From contig NZ_PYAV01000012.1 of the NCBI RefSeq assembly GCF_003014715.1, forward strand, positions 1 to 64,000: DNA of 64,000 bases. Reading direction: 5' to 3'. This document shows positions 33,805-43,167 of this stretch, piece by piece. Origin of the DNA: Salsuginibacillus halophilus (GTDB lineage Bacteria > Bacillota > Bacilli > Bacillales > Marinococcaceae). Each line of letters starts with the position of its first letter. Position 1 is the stretch's first letter. The position numbers and the translations under genes are program-made. Below the pieces are notes generated by a model. The model saw only the letters and a program-made list of their open reading frames with translations. It made no database searches and was not told the DNA's origin.

Positions 33805-35223
33805 ATGATCGGCTTAAATATCGACCGACACGCACCAGGCAGCTACATTTACCAGCAAGTATATCAACAGTTAAAAGAAGCTGTGCTTAAAAACCAGCTG
33901 GCCCCTCATGAACAACTCCCGGCGAAACGTAGTTTAGCAGCTGAATTAAATGTCAGCTTAAACTCTGTAAACGCCGCTTACCAGCAGCTCATCGCTGAAG
34001 GTTTTATTTACAGCATCGAGCGGCAAGGGTACTTTGCTGAAGACTTGGAGTACACCGTAGATACCGAGCACCAGGTGCCTTCCCTGCCTGAAGATCTGCA
34101 GGAGGATACACATTCGAAGATGGATGTTTCTTTTTCACATATGCAGGTCGATACTGAAGAATTTCCATTGAAGAAATGGTTAAAATGCGAGCAGCAGGCA
34201 TTGTATAATTTCACTTCACTTCATAAGCAGTACGGGGACCCTAAAGGGATATATGAGCTCCGCGCTTCAATAGCCCAATTAATCGCTTTTAACCGTGGTG
34301 TACGTGCTCACCCGGAACAAATCATTTTAGGTGCCGGAACGCAGGAACTGATGCGGACCTTAACGAGGCTGTTACCGGAAGAGACAGCTTATGGCTTAGA
34401 AGAACCTGGGTACCAAAGAGTTTATCAACTGCTCAAGCAGGAGAAACGAAACGTCATTACACTGCCACTTGATGATAAAGGGATACAGGCGGAAGGATTG
34501 CGGCACTACAAACCCGATGTGCTGTTTACAACGCCTTCTCACCAATTTCCAACAGGGGTCATTATGCCGGCCTCCCGCCGCATGCAGCTGTTAAACTGGG
34601 CCTCGGAAAACCCGGGTCGCTACATTATCGAAGATGACTACGATAGTGAATATAAATACGACACAGACAGCATCCCTTCGCTGCAAAGCCTGGACCGGCA
34701 CGAGCAAGTCATTTATATGGGGACATTCTCCAAATCATTAATGCCAGGTTTACGGTTAAGCTACATGGTCTTACCTGTACAGCTGATCCGTTCCTATCAA
34801 AAGATGCAGCCCACCTTCATACAAAGCTGCAGTACCATTCAGCAAATTAGTTTAAAACTGTTTATTGATGAAGGTCACTATCTCCGTCACACAAAGCGGA
34901 TGAAGCAAGTTTACAAAGATAAGCGTGAAGCTTGTGTCGCGGCCTTTGAAAACGTTTTTGGCGACAACGTAACAATTTCAGGTGCAAAATCCGGCCTCCA
35001 CTTTGTAGCAGCGTTTCGTACAGAAAAAACAGAGGCTGCCATCATTGCAGAAGCTGCTACACAAAACATCGAAGTGTACAGCTTAAGCCGTTTTGAACTA
35101 GAAAGCAGTACATCACACAAACGGGATCCGACGTTAATTATCGGCTTTGCCGGTTTACATTCAGAAGAAATGCACCCAGCCGTTCAAGCCCTTTACAAAG
35201 TCATTTACGACACGCATGCTTAA
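33805..35223 (+). CDS. gabR: GabR-like MocR family regulator
   Basis: A 472-residue regulator with an N-terminal GntR-type winged helix (YQQVYQQLKEAVLKNQLAPHEQLPAKRSLAAELNVS, about residues 15-75) fused to a type I aminotransferase-like domain. The PLP site is kept: IIEDDYDSEYKYD with the ring Asp and TFSKSLMPGLRLSYM with the Schiff-base Lys. In B. subtilis GabR senses GABA through PLP and activates gabTD while repressing itself. Divergent placement next to gabT-gabD fits this. ATG 33805 has AAAGGA upstream; the open frame begins 14 codons earlier. Confidence 0.88.
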   Translation: MIGLNIDRHAPGSYIYQQVYQQLKEAVLKNQLAPHEQLPAKRSLAAELNVSLNSVNAAYQQLIAEGFIYSIERQGYFAEDLEYTVDTEHQVPSLPEDLQEDTHSKMDVSFSHMQVDTEEFPLKKWLKCEQQALYNFTSLHKQYGDPKGIYELRASIAQLIAFNRGVRAHPEQIILGAGTQELMRTLTRLLPEETAYGLEEPGYQRVYQLLKQEKRNVITLPLDDKGIQAEGLRHYKPDVLFTTPSHQFPTGVIMPASRRMQLLNWASENPGRYIIEDDYDSEYKYDTDSIPSLQSLDRHEQVIYMGTFSKSLMPGLRLSYMVLPVQLIRSYQKMQPTFIQSCSTIQQISLKLFIDEGHYLRHTKRMKQVYKDKREACVAAFENVFGDNVTISGAKSGLHFVAAFRTEKTEAAIIAEAATQNIEVYSLSRFELESSTSHKRDPTLIIGFAGLHSEEMHPAVQALYKVIYDTHA

Positions 35224-35354
35224 GACAGATTTGTTGAAACTGACATTGCTGAAAATTTTCTTTCAATTCTATGATATACTTGCAGGAAATCTTGAAAAAC
35301 AGAGCGAAATGTTCGTCTGGATACGTACATAACTTTGAATAAGGAGGTTGTTTC

Positions 35355-36719
35355 ATGACACAGCATTCATACAGCGCGGAGGAATTGAAACAGAAAGACC
35401 AGGAAAATATTTGGCATGCGATGCGCCCGCATACCAATCAGCCGGCAATGATCGCTGAAGAAGCAGACGGCGCCTGGATTACAGACATTGATGGCAATCA
35501 AATTCTCGACGGCATGGCCGGAATCTGGTGTGTGAATGCCGGATACGGACGAAAAGCTATTGCAGATGCAGCTTACGAGCAGATGTTAAAGCTGCCGTAT
35601 TATCCATTAACCCAGAGCCACGTGCCGGCGATTGAGCTTTCAGAGAAGTTGAATGAATGGCTCGATGGCGAGTACGTTTATTTCTATTCCAACAGCGGAT
35701 CTGAAGCGAACGAAACGGCGTTTAAAGCTGTGCGGCAGTATTTTCACCAAAAAGGCGAAGGCTCACGTCACAAGTTTATCTCCCGTTACCGGAGTTATCA
35801 CGGCAACACGCTCGCAACACTTGCTGCTACCGGACAGCCGCAGCGCAAATACAAATATGAGCCGCTCGGACAAGGTTTTCTGCACGTCACCCCGCCGGAT
35901 AGTTACCGCTGCCCAGCGGAGCACACACCGGAATCTTTCAGCAAAGCGTGTGCGGATGAGATTGAACACGCCGTAACGTGGGAGCTTTCAGAAACTGTGG
36001 CTGCAGTCATTTTGGAGCCGATCATTACCGGAGGCGGCATTTTAATTCCACACGAAGATTATTTGAAGCGTGTCCGCGAGATTTGCGACCGGCACGGCAT
36101 GCTCATGATCGTTGATGAAGTCATCTGCGGCTTCGGACGGACCGGTAAGCCGTTTGGTTTTATGCATTACGATGTGCAGCCGGATATCATTACAATGGCT
36201 AAGGGGATCACGAGCGGCTACCTACCGCTCTCTGCCACAGCTGTACGTAAAGATATTTACGATGCGTTTAAAGGGACAGATGCGCACGACCACTTCCGTC
36301 ATGTGAACACGTTCGGCGGCAATGCAGCAGCCTGTGCGGCAGCGATCAAAAACTTAGAGATTATGGAAGAGGAAGATTTGATCGGCCGCTCCGCACGTTT
36401 AGGTGAGCAAATGCTGCAGCGGCTGACCGATGAGTTGAGTCGTCATCCTTATGTCGGCGATGTACGCGGCAAAGGACTGCTTGCCGGCATCGAGTTCGTC
36501 AAAGATAAGCAGACGAAGGAACCTCTTGCTGAAAGCGAAGTGAAAAAGGTGATGGCAGCTTGTAAAGCACGCGGCGTTATTATCGGAAAAACTTCCGACA
36601 CCGTCGCCGGTTACAACAACATCCTCACCCTGTCACCGCCGCTCAGCTTAACTGATGATGATGTGAACCTTTTAGTTGGAACCTTAATCGAAGAAGTTTA
36701 CAACCAAATGCCTGTATAG
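35355..36719 (+). CDS. Omega-amino acid:pyruvate aminotransferase (class III)
   Basis: A 454-residue PLP-dependent transaminase similar to taurine/beta-alanine:pyruvate aminotransferases and B. subtilis YhxA. Motifs: FYSNSGSEANETAFKAVRQY, SYHGNTLATLAATGQ, LIVDEVICGFGRTGKPFG-type segment with the PLP Asp, and TMAKGITSGYLPLSA with the active-site Lys. AAGGAGG precedes ATG 35355. The gene lies 131 bp after gabR and could convert beta-alanine, taurine or another omega-amine to a semialdehyde, which would feed an MmsA-type enzyme. Substrate not provable from sequence. Confidence 0.88.
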   Translation: MTQHSYSAEELKQKDQENIWHAMRPHTNQPAMIAEEADGAWITDIDGNQILDGMAGIWCVNAGYGRKAIADAAYEQMLKLPYYPLTQSHVPAIELSEKLNEWLDGEYVYFYSNSGSEANETAFKAVRQYFHQKGEGSRHKFISRYRSYHGNTLATLAATGQPQRKYKYEPLGQGFLHVTPPDSYRCPAEHTPESFSKACADEIEHAVTWELSETVAAVILEPIITGGGILIPHEDYLKRVREICDRHGMLMIVDEVICGFGRTGKPFGFMHYDVQPDIITMAKGITSGYLPLSATAVRKDIYDAFKGTDAHDHFRHVNTFGGNAAACAAAIKNLEIMEEEDLIGRSARLGEQMLQRLTDELSRHPYVGDVRGKGLLAGIEFVKDKQTKEPLAESEVKKVMAACKARGVIIGKTSDTVAGYNNILTLSPPLSLTDDDVNLLVGTLIEEVYNQMPV

Positions 36720-36730
36720 AAGGAAGGTAA

Positions 36731-36763
36731 GAAGGAAGCCGGCGGCCGGCTTCCTTCTTTTTT
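36731..36763 (+). terminator. Terminator after the omega-aminotransferase gene
   Basis: GAAGGAAGCCGGC pairs with GCCGGCTTCCTTC, followed by TTTTTT. Confidence 0.93.
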
Positions 36764-36778
36764 AATATTAGCTTAGCC

Positions 36779-37093
36779 GCGCACATTTCACCTCAATCGC
36801 GCACATTTCACCTCAATCGCGCACATTTCACCTCAATCGCGCACATTTCACCTCAGCCGCGCACATTTCACCTCAGCCGCGCACATTTCACCTCAGCCGC
36901 GCACATTTCACCTCAGCCGGGCAGTTTTCGCTCCAGCCGGGCAGTTTTCTCTCCAGACGTGCAGAAATAGCTTCAATCGCGCACATTTCTCTACAGCCGC
37001 GCACATTTCTCTACAGCCGCGCACATTTCGCCTCAGCCGCGCACATTTCACCTCAGCCGTGCAGCTTTCTCTCCAGCCGTGCAGTAATCGCGT
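36779..37093. repeat. Intergenic array of sixteen 20-bp repeats
   Basis: Almost sixteen exact-length 20-bp units in register from 36779 (each 20 bp apart). The commonest unit is GCGCACATTTCACCTCAGCC; three early units end AATC. Units 8-10 and 15-16 shift to a G(G/T)GCAG variant (GGGCAGTTTTCTCTCCAGAC). There is no unique spacer DNA, so this is a tandem repeat, not CRISPR. It lies between the convergent aminotransferase and trpB genes, flanked by their terminators. The same unit family recurs at 61131-61274. Confidence 0.92.
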
Positions 37094-37124
37094 AAAAAGC
37101 CGCCTCATGTGAGACGGCTTTTTT
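37094..37124. terminator. Bidirectional terminator by trpB
   Basis: AAAAAGCCGCCTCA/TGAGACGGCTTTTTT (one G-T pair). Confidence 0.9.
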
Positions 37125-37129
37125 ACACA

Positions 37130-38296
37130 CTATGCTTCTTTAAACATTTCGTATACTTGCTGAACGTCTTTGTCACCGCGGCCGGAGATATTAATAATGA
37201 TCGATGCGTCGCGGTCGTACTGCGGCGCGATGCGTTTGGCCAGCGCCACCGCGTGGGCGCTCTCAAGCGCCGGGATAATGCCTTCGGTGCGGGAGAGCAG
37301 CTGAAAAGCATCCATCACTTCCTGCTTGGAGACGGTATCATATTCTGCCCGGCCGCTCATTTTCAAGTAGCTGTGCTCTGGACCGATGCCGGGATAATCC
37401 AAGCCGGCTGCAATCGAATACGTCGGTGCCGGCTCACCGTTTTCATCCTGCAGGACGAGGCACTTGAAACCGTGAATTTCTGCCGGCACGCCGTGCGTGA
37501 GCGTTGCGGCTTCCTCCGGTTCGGCGCCAATCAAACGAACCCCCGGCTCATCAATGTAATGGGCGAAGGCACCAATCGCGTTACTCCCGCCACCGGTCAC
37601 AGCAATGACCGCATCCGGCAGCTTCCCTTCACGTTCATGGAGCTGCTGCTTTGATTCCTCGCTGATCACAGACTGAAAATGTTTCACCATGGCTGGAAAT
37701 GGATATGGCCCCACTGCTGAGCCAAGCAGATAAAATGTCGTCTCATAGTTTTTGACCAAATCTTCAAGCGCGGCGTCCACTGCATCTTTGAGGCGGCCCT
37801 GCCCCCGGTCAACCGGCACAACGTCTGCGCCGAGAAGCTCCATGCGGAACACATTCAACGCCTGGCGCTCCATATCAAGCCGGCCCATGTAGATGATGCA
37901 CTCCATGCCGAGCATCGCACACGCTGTTGCTGTTGCTACCCCGTGCTGCCCGGCCCCTGTTTCAGCGATGACCCGATGAGCGCCAGTCTTCTTGGCGAGC
38001 AGCGCCTGGCCGACTGCATTGTTAATTTTATGTGCACCGGTATGCGTCAAGTCTTCGCGTTTTAAATAAAGCTTCGCGCCGCCGTAAGCTTCGGTCAGCT
38101 GCGGCGCGTACGTGAGCGGCGTCTCGCGCCCGACAAATTCGCGCAGACATGCTTTAAATTCTTCATTGAATTCAGGATCTTCCCGGTACGCTTCAAACGT
38201 TTCTGCTAAACCATCAAGGACACCCTGCAGTGCCGGCGGAACGAAGCTACCGCCAAATTCTCCGTAATACCCTTGCTCTTCTCTTACTTGTGTCAT
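37130..38296 (-). CDS. trpB: Tryptophan synthase beta chain, stand-alone
   Basis: A 388-residue PLP enzyme joining indole and serine to make tryptophan. KREDLTHTGAHKINNAVGQ contains the PLP Lys; GAGQHGVATA, GGGSNAIG (phosphate loop) and SGRGDKD at the end are canonical for the TrpB1 type. ATG 38294-38296 is preceded by a GAGGAG sequence. No trpA or other trp gene is in the window; the upstream neighbour is an unrelated exporter. It may act with a distant TrpA or salvage indole on its own. Confidence 0.93.
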   Translation of the reverse strand: MTQVREEQGYYGEFGGSFVPPALQGVLDGLAETFEAYREDPEFNEEFKACLREFVGRETPLTYAPQLTEAYGGAKLYLKREDLTHTGAHKINNAVGQALLAKKTGAHRVIAETGAGQHGVATATACAMLGMECIIYMGRLDMERQALNVFRMELLGADVVPVDRGQGRLKDAVDAALEDLVKNYETTFYLLGSAVGPYPFPAMVKHFQSVISEESKQQLHEREGKLPDAVIAVTGGGSNAIGAFAHYIDEPGVRLIGAEPEEAATLTHGVPAEIHGFKCLVLQDENGEPAPTYSIAAGLDYPGIGPEHSYLKMSGRAEYDTVSKQEVMDAFQLLSRTEGIIPALESAHAVALAKRIAPQYDRDASIIINISGRGDKDVQQVYEMFKEA

Positions 38297-38379
38297 CTTT
38301 CTCACACTCCTCAACTCGTCTCAAGCTCAAACACGTTTAAGCTTAGCTGTATCGTACAAAAAGTCACGCTGCAGGTCAA

Positions 38380-39786
38380 CTACGCTGCCGGCTTTTCCGG
38401 ATGCTTCACAAACCATGCAAGCACAAAGCCAACCACCGCAAACACGCCTGCCGTCGCAAATGACATATTTACCCCGTGAATCATCCCTTGCATCCCGGCA
38501 TCCGGAATCATCTGGGTCGACATGACAGTTACTAGTAAAGCTGTGCCAACAGAGCCGGAGACTTGCCGCATCGTATTATTCATTGCCGTGCCGTGCGGAA
38601 TTAAGCTGTCCGGCAGCTGATTTAATCCGGCTGTCGTCACTGGCATCATGACCATCGCGATCCCGAGCATACGTGCTGCATTTACAACCGCTAAATACGT
38701 AAACGTCGTCTCGTCTGACAAGTTCGTAAACATAAACGTTGTAATAGAGAGAAGCCCCAACCCGGTAATCGCAAGCCAGCGGGCCCCGAATTTATCAAAC
38801 AAACGACCACTTACAGGGCTCATCATCCCCATTAATATCGCACCCGGGAGCATCATCAAACCGGATTCAAACGCGGTGTAGCCGAGCATATCCTGCATAA
38901 AGATCGGCAGAATGACGGCTGAGCCAATCATCGAAATGAAGACAATCATGCCGAGGCTTGTTGTTAGTGCAAATACCGGGTATTTGAAAATCCGAAACTC
39001 AAGCATCGGCTCTTTAAGTTTCAGCTGGCGTAAAATAAACCACGTAAGGGTCACAGCGCCTAAGCTGAGCGAAACGACTACTTGGGCACTCCCCCACCCT
39101 AAACCGCCGGCAATACTGAAACCGTAAAGCAGTCCACCGAAACCTCCGGTGGATAAAACAATTGAGAGGCGGTCGAGCTTTGGAAAGGTGCGGTTGGTTA
39201 CGTTTTTCAAAATAAAATAAGCAAGGATTAAGTCGATGACAACAATCGGCAGTACCACGTAAAACAAACTGCGCCACGGAAACTGTTCTACAAGATAACC
39301 GGAAAGGGTTGGCCCAATGGCTGGCGCAAATGAGATAACAAGGCCAAACATCCCCATCGCCCGGCCGCGCTGTTCCGGCGGAAAGATGAGAAACATTACC
39401 GTCTGAATGAGCGGCAGGATAATCCCGGCACCGGCAGCTTGAAAAATCCGCCCGGTCATAAGCATGCCGAAGTTAAGCGCCACCGCGCATATAATCGTAC
39501 CGAACGTAAATAAGCCAAGTGCTGTCATAAATAAGGCACGGGTCGTAAATCGGCCGATTAAAAACGCTGTAATTGGAATCATAATCCCGTTCACGAGCAT
39601 AAATACAGACTGGAGCCACTGGGCAATGTGCGCCTCAAGTTCCAAGTCTGCCATAATATGTGGCAGCGCTGTTGTTAAAAGCGTTTGGTTTAAAATCGCC
39701 ACAAACGCGCCGGAAATTAAAATCGCCATCATCGTTTTTCGTTTTTTCGGAACCGGATTGTTATCAGGCGTCGCGGCTTCACTCAT
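38380..39786 (-). CDS. MFS multidrug exporter, DHA2 (14-helix) family
   Basis: A 468-residue drug:proton antiporter of the EmrB/QacA/LmrB type with fourteen predicted helices. Visible: N-terminal MAILISGAFVAILNQTLLTTALP (motif D1 region), FMTALGLFTFGTIICAVA with motif A just before, and GAGIILPLIQTVMFLIFPPEQRGRAMGMFGL (motif C and following). ATG 39784-39786 has a moderate AGAAGTG site; a TTG ten codons upstream is possible. A 10-bp inverted repeat upstream may be its operator. Substrates unknown. Confidence 0.88.
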   Translation of the reverse strand: MSEAATPDNNPVPKKRKTMMAILISGAFVAILNQTLLTTALPHIMADLELEAHIAQWLQSVFMLVNGIMIPITAFLIGRFTTRALFMTALGLFTFGTIICAVALNFGMLMTGRIFQAAGAGIILPLIQTVMFLIFPPEQRGRAMGMFGLVISFAPAIGPTLSGYLVEQFPWRSLFYVVLPIVVIDLILAYFILKNVTNRTFPKLDRLSIVLSTGGFGGLLYGFSIAGGLGWGSAQVVVSLSLGAVTLTWFILRQLKLKEPMLEFRIFKYPVFALTTSLGMIVFISMIGSAVILPIFMQDMLGYTAFESGLMMLPGAILMGMMSPVSGRLFDKFGARWLAITGLGLLSITTFMFTNLSDETTFTYLAVVNAARMLGIAMVMMPVTTAGLNQLPDSLIPHGTAMNNTMRQVSGSVGTALLVTVMSTQMIPDAGMQGMIHGVNMSFATAGVFAVVGFVLAWFVKHPEKPAA

Positions 39787-39809
39787 AAATGTCACTTCTT
39801 TCTCTACAC

Positions 39810-39863
39810 TTAACAATCACTTTCCAGTCTTTATTGCAGATAACCTGAAACATTGATTGTTAA
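39810..39863. promoter_or_regulatory. Inverted repeat upstream of the MFS exporter
   Basis: TTAACAATCA (39810-39819) and TGATTGTTAA (39854-39863) are perfect 10-bp complements separated by 34 bp, in the exporter promoter region. This could be a pair of half-sites for a repressor. A regulator gene is not adjacent. Confidence 0.5.
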
Positions 39864-40004
39864 CTCTATTATATTTAGATACTCGAAAATGATCAATTTA
39901 CAGCGTTCGAACGTGCCTGAAGTTACAAACATAACACACTCCTTCACTCTCAAATCGTATAGTCTCTGCAATAGGCCTACCAAGAAGTATTTTCAAATTT
40001 TTCA

Positions 40005-40063
40005 TTGCAATTCACGAAGTGTTGGTTTATTGTATATAAATAACAAATCGCTGTTATTTTTTT
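40005..40063 (+). promoter_or_regulatory. Promoter and 5' hairpin of the sulfate assimilation operon
   Basis: TTGCAA (40005-40010), 17 bp, TATTGT (40028-40033) is a good sigma-A promoter. A transcript starting near 40040 would begin with hairpin AATAACA (40039-40045)/TGTTATT (40052-40058) followed by T residues, a short 5' structure or weak attenuator. I looked for an S-box (SAM riboswitch) and saw none. The ~340-bp gap holds nothing else I recognise. Confidence 0.55.
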
Positions 40064-40130
40064 GGACTTAATCCTTATTAAATCAATGTGTTTTATTTTA
40101 ATTATATTTCTTATATAGGAGGAATACTTT

Positions 40131-41297
40131 ATGGCAATTACACCTCATGGCGGTCAACTCATCAATAAAGAACTGACCGGAAGCGAACGCGAAGAAACAT
40201 TAAAGCACGCAAAAGACCTACCGGCTTTAACGGTCTCCGATTGGACGTTATCTGACCTAGAGCTGATTGGAAACGGAGGCTTTAGCCCGTTAACCGGATT
40301 TCTTAAAGAAGCAGATTATCATAATGTCATTCACCAAAACCGGCTGGCTGACGGCACGCTTTGGACCATTCCTATCACACTATCTGTAGATCAAGCTGAT
40401 GCCGATCGTTTTCCGACAGGTGAATCTATTTCGTTATACGGCAGCGACGGTCACCCTTACGCCATTCTGCTCGTCGAAGAAAAATATACGTATGATAAAA
40501 CTGAAGAAGCTTTACGTATCTACGGAACAAATGATATTGAACATGCAGGTGTCGCAAAACTGTATGAACAAGGCGATATTTACCTAGGCGGACCCATCCT
40601 TCTATTAAACCGCCCGGATCACAGCCAGTTTTCCGATTATTACAAAGACCCAGCAGAAACGCGTGCATTGTTTGATGAACTTGGCTGGAATACTATCGTT
40701 GGTTTTCAAACGCGTAACCCCGTCCACCGAGCACACGAATATATTCAAAAAAGTGCGTTAGAGGTGGTAGATGGCCTTCTTCTCAATCCTCTTGTTGGTG
40801 AAACAAAATCCGATGATGTCTCTGCTGAAATTCGGATGGAAAGTTATGAGGTCATTCTTAACAACTACTATCCTCATAACAGAACCCGGCTTGTCATTTA
40901 TCCGGCAGCCATGCGCTACGGCGGTCCAAAAGAAGCAGTCCTTCATGCCATTGTTCGAAAAAACTATGGTTGCACCCACTTCATTGTCGGTCGCGATCAT
41001 GCCGGTGTCGGTGATTATTACGGAACATACGAAGCACAAGATTACGCCCTGCAGTTTGAATCAGAGCTCGGCATACAGATTTTCGCCTTCGAACACGCCT
41101 TTTACTGCACAGTTTGCGAAAATATGGCAAGTGCAAAAACATGCCCTCATGACGCTTCAAACCATGTTCACTTAAGCGGAACGAAAGTGCGGGAAATGCT
41201 TCGCAATGGCGAAAAGCCTCCGAAAGAATTTACCCGGCCGGAAGTTGCTGAGGTATTAATTAAAGGGCTTCAAGGAACAAATCCTATAAATTCTTAA
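40131..41297 (+). CDS. sat: Sulfate adenylyltransferase (ATP sulfurylase)
   Basis: A 388-residue dissimilatory/Bacillus-type Sat that activates sulfate to APS with ATP. The active-site motif [15 protein letters not shown] (about residues 195-210) and the [12 protein letters not shown] segment are present, and the Cys-containing C-terminal part ([16 protein letters not shown]) is family-typical. AGGAGG precedes ATG 40131. It is the first gene of a nine-gene operon running to cysI at 50409, in which genes are 2-58 bp apart. Confidence 0.95.
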   Translation: MAITPHGGQLINKELTGSEREETLKHAKDLPALTVSDWTLSDLELIGNGGFSPLTGFLKEADYHNVIHQNRLADGTLWTIPITLSVDQADADRFPTGESISLYGSDGHPYAILLVEEKYTYDKTEEALRIYGTNDIEHAGVAKLYEQGDIYLGGPILLLNRPDHSQFSDYYKDPAETRALFDELGWNTIVGFQTRNPVHRAHEYIQKSALEVVDGLLLNPLVGETKSDDVSAEIRMESYEVILNNYYPHNRTRLVIYPAAMRYGGPKEAVLHAIVRKNYGCTHFIVGRDHAGVGDYYGTYEAQDYALQFESELGIQIFAFEHAFYCTVCENMASAKTCPHDASNHVHLSGTKVREMLRNGEKPPKEFTRPEVAEVLIKGLQGTNPINS

Positions 41298-41333
41298 ATC
41301 ACATGGGCTTGTAAGTAAAGGAGGGTGGGCACG

Positions 41334-43109
41334 TTGACCTTTGAAATCGGCCTGGTACTTATGATCATCGTGATCATGCTCGGCTGCTTAATCGCAGAAA
41401 TTTCCCGGCCGGAAATCATTTTATTCGCTACCTTGGCTGTCTTACTATTTATTGGCGTACTTAACCCTGAGGAAGCTTTACAAGGATTCTCCAACGAAGG
41501 CATGCTCACCGTCGGGATGCTCTTTTTAGTCGCCGGGGCTGTGCAGCAGAGCGGTTTGCTCAACCGCATGATTTTATATGCTGTCGGCAGCAGCCGAAAA
41601 AGCAGCAACTTTTTACCAAGAATGATGATACCTGTCGCCGGCATGTCTGCATTTTTAAATAACACACCCATCGTTGTCATGTTCACTCCGGTTGTACGCA
41701 GGTGGTGCGAAAAGAGAGGCATCGCTCCTTCGAAGCTGCTGATCCCGCTCTCTTATGCTGCTATTTTCGGCGGTTCGCTTACACTGATTGGCACTTCAAC
41801 GAATTTAGTTATTCACGGTTTTATGCTCGACCAAGGGATGGACGGTTTTACAATGTTTCAGCTCGCCTTTGTCGGTCTTCCTGCAGGACTGCTCGGCATA
41901 CTTTATATGACAACAATTGGTTACCGGATGCTTCCGGAGCGTAAGTCGTCTAGTGAATCCTTTCAAGAAAGTTCAAAGTCATATTTATCAGAAGCTGTGA
42001 TCGAACCCCAGTCTCCTGTTGCCGGAAAAACAGTGGCTCAAGCCGGTTTTCGCAGTTTACAGCATATGTATTTAATTGAACTCATCCGTGAAGGGCAACG
42101 AACCGCACCTGTATCCGGTGAGACGCGCTTACAATCAAATGACCGCCTTATTTTTACTGGATCATTCACTACCATTGTAGACTTAGAAAATATGAACGGT
42201 CTTCATGTAAAAACGGGCACGGACATTGAACTTGCCGATTTACAAAATGGCAGTGCCGCTTTATACGAAGCGGTAATCTCTCACCGTTCCTCACTCATCC
42301 AAAAAACGGTGAAAGAAAGCTGCTTTCGCGCGAATTATGGCGCTGGTGTAGTGGCGATCCACCGTGATGAGGAAACAATGCAGCAAAAGATCGGTGAGGT
42401 GAAGTTGAAAGCCGGAGACACAATCCTGCTGCTTGCACCACCGGATTTCTTTCAACGTTGGGCAAACACGAAAGATTTTTATCTTATCTCTCCTGTTTCA
42501 AAACCGGACATTTCAAAAAACAGCAGGCCAATACTCTCTCTAACAACCCTCTGCGCCATGGTAACACTTGCTGCTTTTCAAGTTTTATCAATGTTTGAAG
42601 CAGCCGTACTTGCAGTTTTAGTATTACTTTTAGCCGGGACTTTAACAATTGAACGCGTTCGACGCTGGGTCCAGTTTGATGTGCTTTTGTTAATCGCATG
42701 CGCGATCGGTATTGGCAAAGCCTTAGAACAAAGTGGTACTGCGGTTTTTTTAGCCGAACACTTCACTGCAGCCTCCAGCATTTTTGGAGTTACCGGGGCG
42801 TTAATTGTCATATACCTTGTCACATCGATTTTTACAGAGGTAATTACGAACAATGCCGCTGCTGTACTCATGTTCCCTATCGCTGTGGAAATCGCCGTCC
42901 GACTGGATCAAGACCCTTTCGGCTTTTTAGTTGCCGTTGCAATTGCTGCTTCTGCGAGCTTTATGACCCCGATTGGCTATCAAACCAATTTGATTGTTTA
43001 CGGCCCCGGAGGTTACCGCTTCAGTGATTATTTTAAAGTCGGTCTGCCGTTGAACGCCATTTACCTCATATCTACGGTCACTGTCGTCTCAACGCTTTGG
43101 ATCGAATAA
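41334..43109 (+). CDS. SLC13/DASS-type transporter with RCK_C domains, likely sulfate permease
   Basis: A 591-residue ion transporter. Two hydrophobic halves of the DASS/ArsB-like fold flank a central soluble region (about residues 205-370) with two TrkA-C (RCK_C) domains (IEPQSPVAGKTVAQAGFRS... and ALYEAVISHRSSLIQKTVKE...). The N-terminal SNEGMLTVGMLFLVAGAVQQ and MSAFLNNTPIVVMFTPVV, and the C-terminal FTEVITNNAAAVLMFPIAV are SLC13 re-entrant signatures. The same architecture occurs in sulfate transporters such as algal SLT proteins. Start TTG 41334 has AAAGGAGGG eight bases before; the GTG nine bases earlier overlaps that site. Position between sat and cysC argues for sulfate uptake. Confidence 0.85.
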   Translation: MTFEIGLVLMIIVIMLGCLIAEISRPEIILFATLAVLLFIGVLNPEEALQGFSNEGMLTVGMLFLVAGAVQQSGLLNRMILYAVGSSRKSSNFLPRMMIPVAGMSAFLNNTPIVVMFTPVVRRWCEKRGIAPSKLLIPLSYAAIFGGSLTLIGTSTNLVIHGFMLDQGMDGFTMFQLAFVGLPAGLLGILYMTTIGYRMLPERKSSSESFQESSKSYLSEAVIEPQSPVAGKTVAQAGFRSLQHMYLIELIREGQRTAPVSGETRLQSNDRLIFTGSFTTIVDLENMNGLHVKTGTDIELADLQNGSAALYEAVISHRSSLIQKTVKESCFRANYGAGVVAIHRDEETMQQKIGEVKLKAGDTILLLAPPDFFQRWANTKDFYLISPVSKPDISKNSRPILSLTTLCAMVTLAAFQVLSMFEAAVLAVLVLLLAGTLTIERVRRWVQFDVLLLIACAIGIGKALEQSGTAVFLAEHFTAASSIFGVTGALIVIYLVTSIFTEVITNNAAAVLMFPIAVEIAVRLDQDPFGFLVAVAIAASASFMTPIGYQTNLIVYGPGGYRFSDYFKVGLPLNAIYLISTVTVVSTLWIE

Positions 43110-43167
43110 TTTTTTTACCTTATACCATACTAATTAGATATGAATTATGTAAAATGGAGGGTTTTCT

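Noticed and set aside
36779-37093. Possible CRISPR array
   Set aside because: Units are contiguous with no unique spacers and there are no cas genes nearby.
39864-40130. S-box (SAM) riboswitch upstream of sat
   Set aside because: The conserved 5' S-box segments and a downstream terminator/antiterminator pair are not present.
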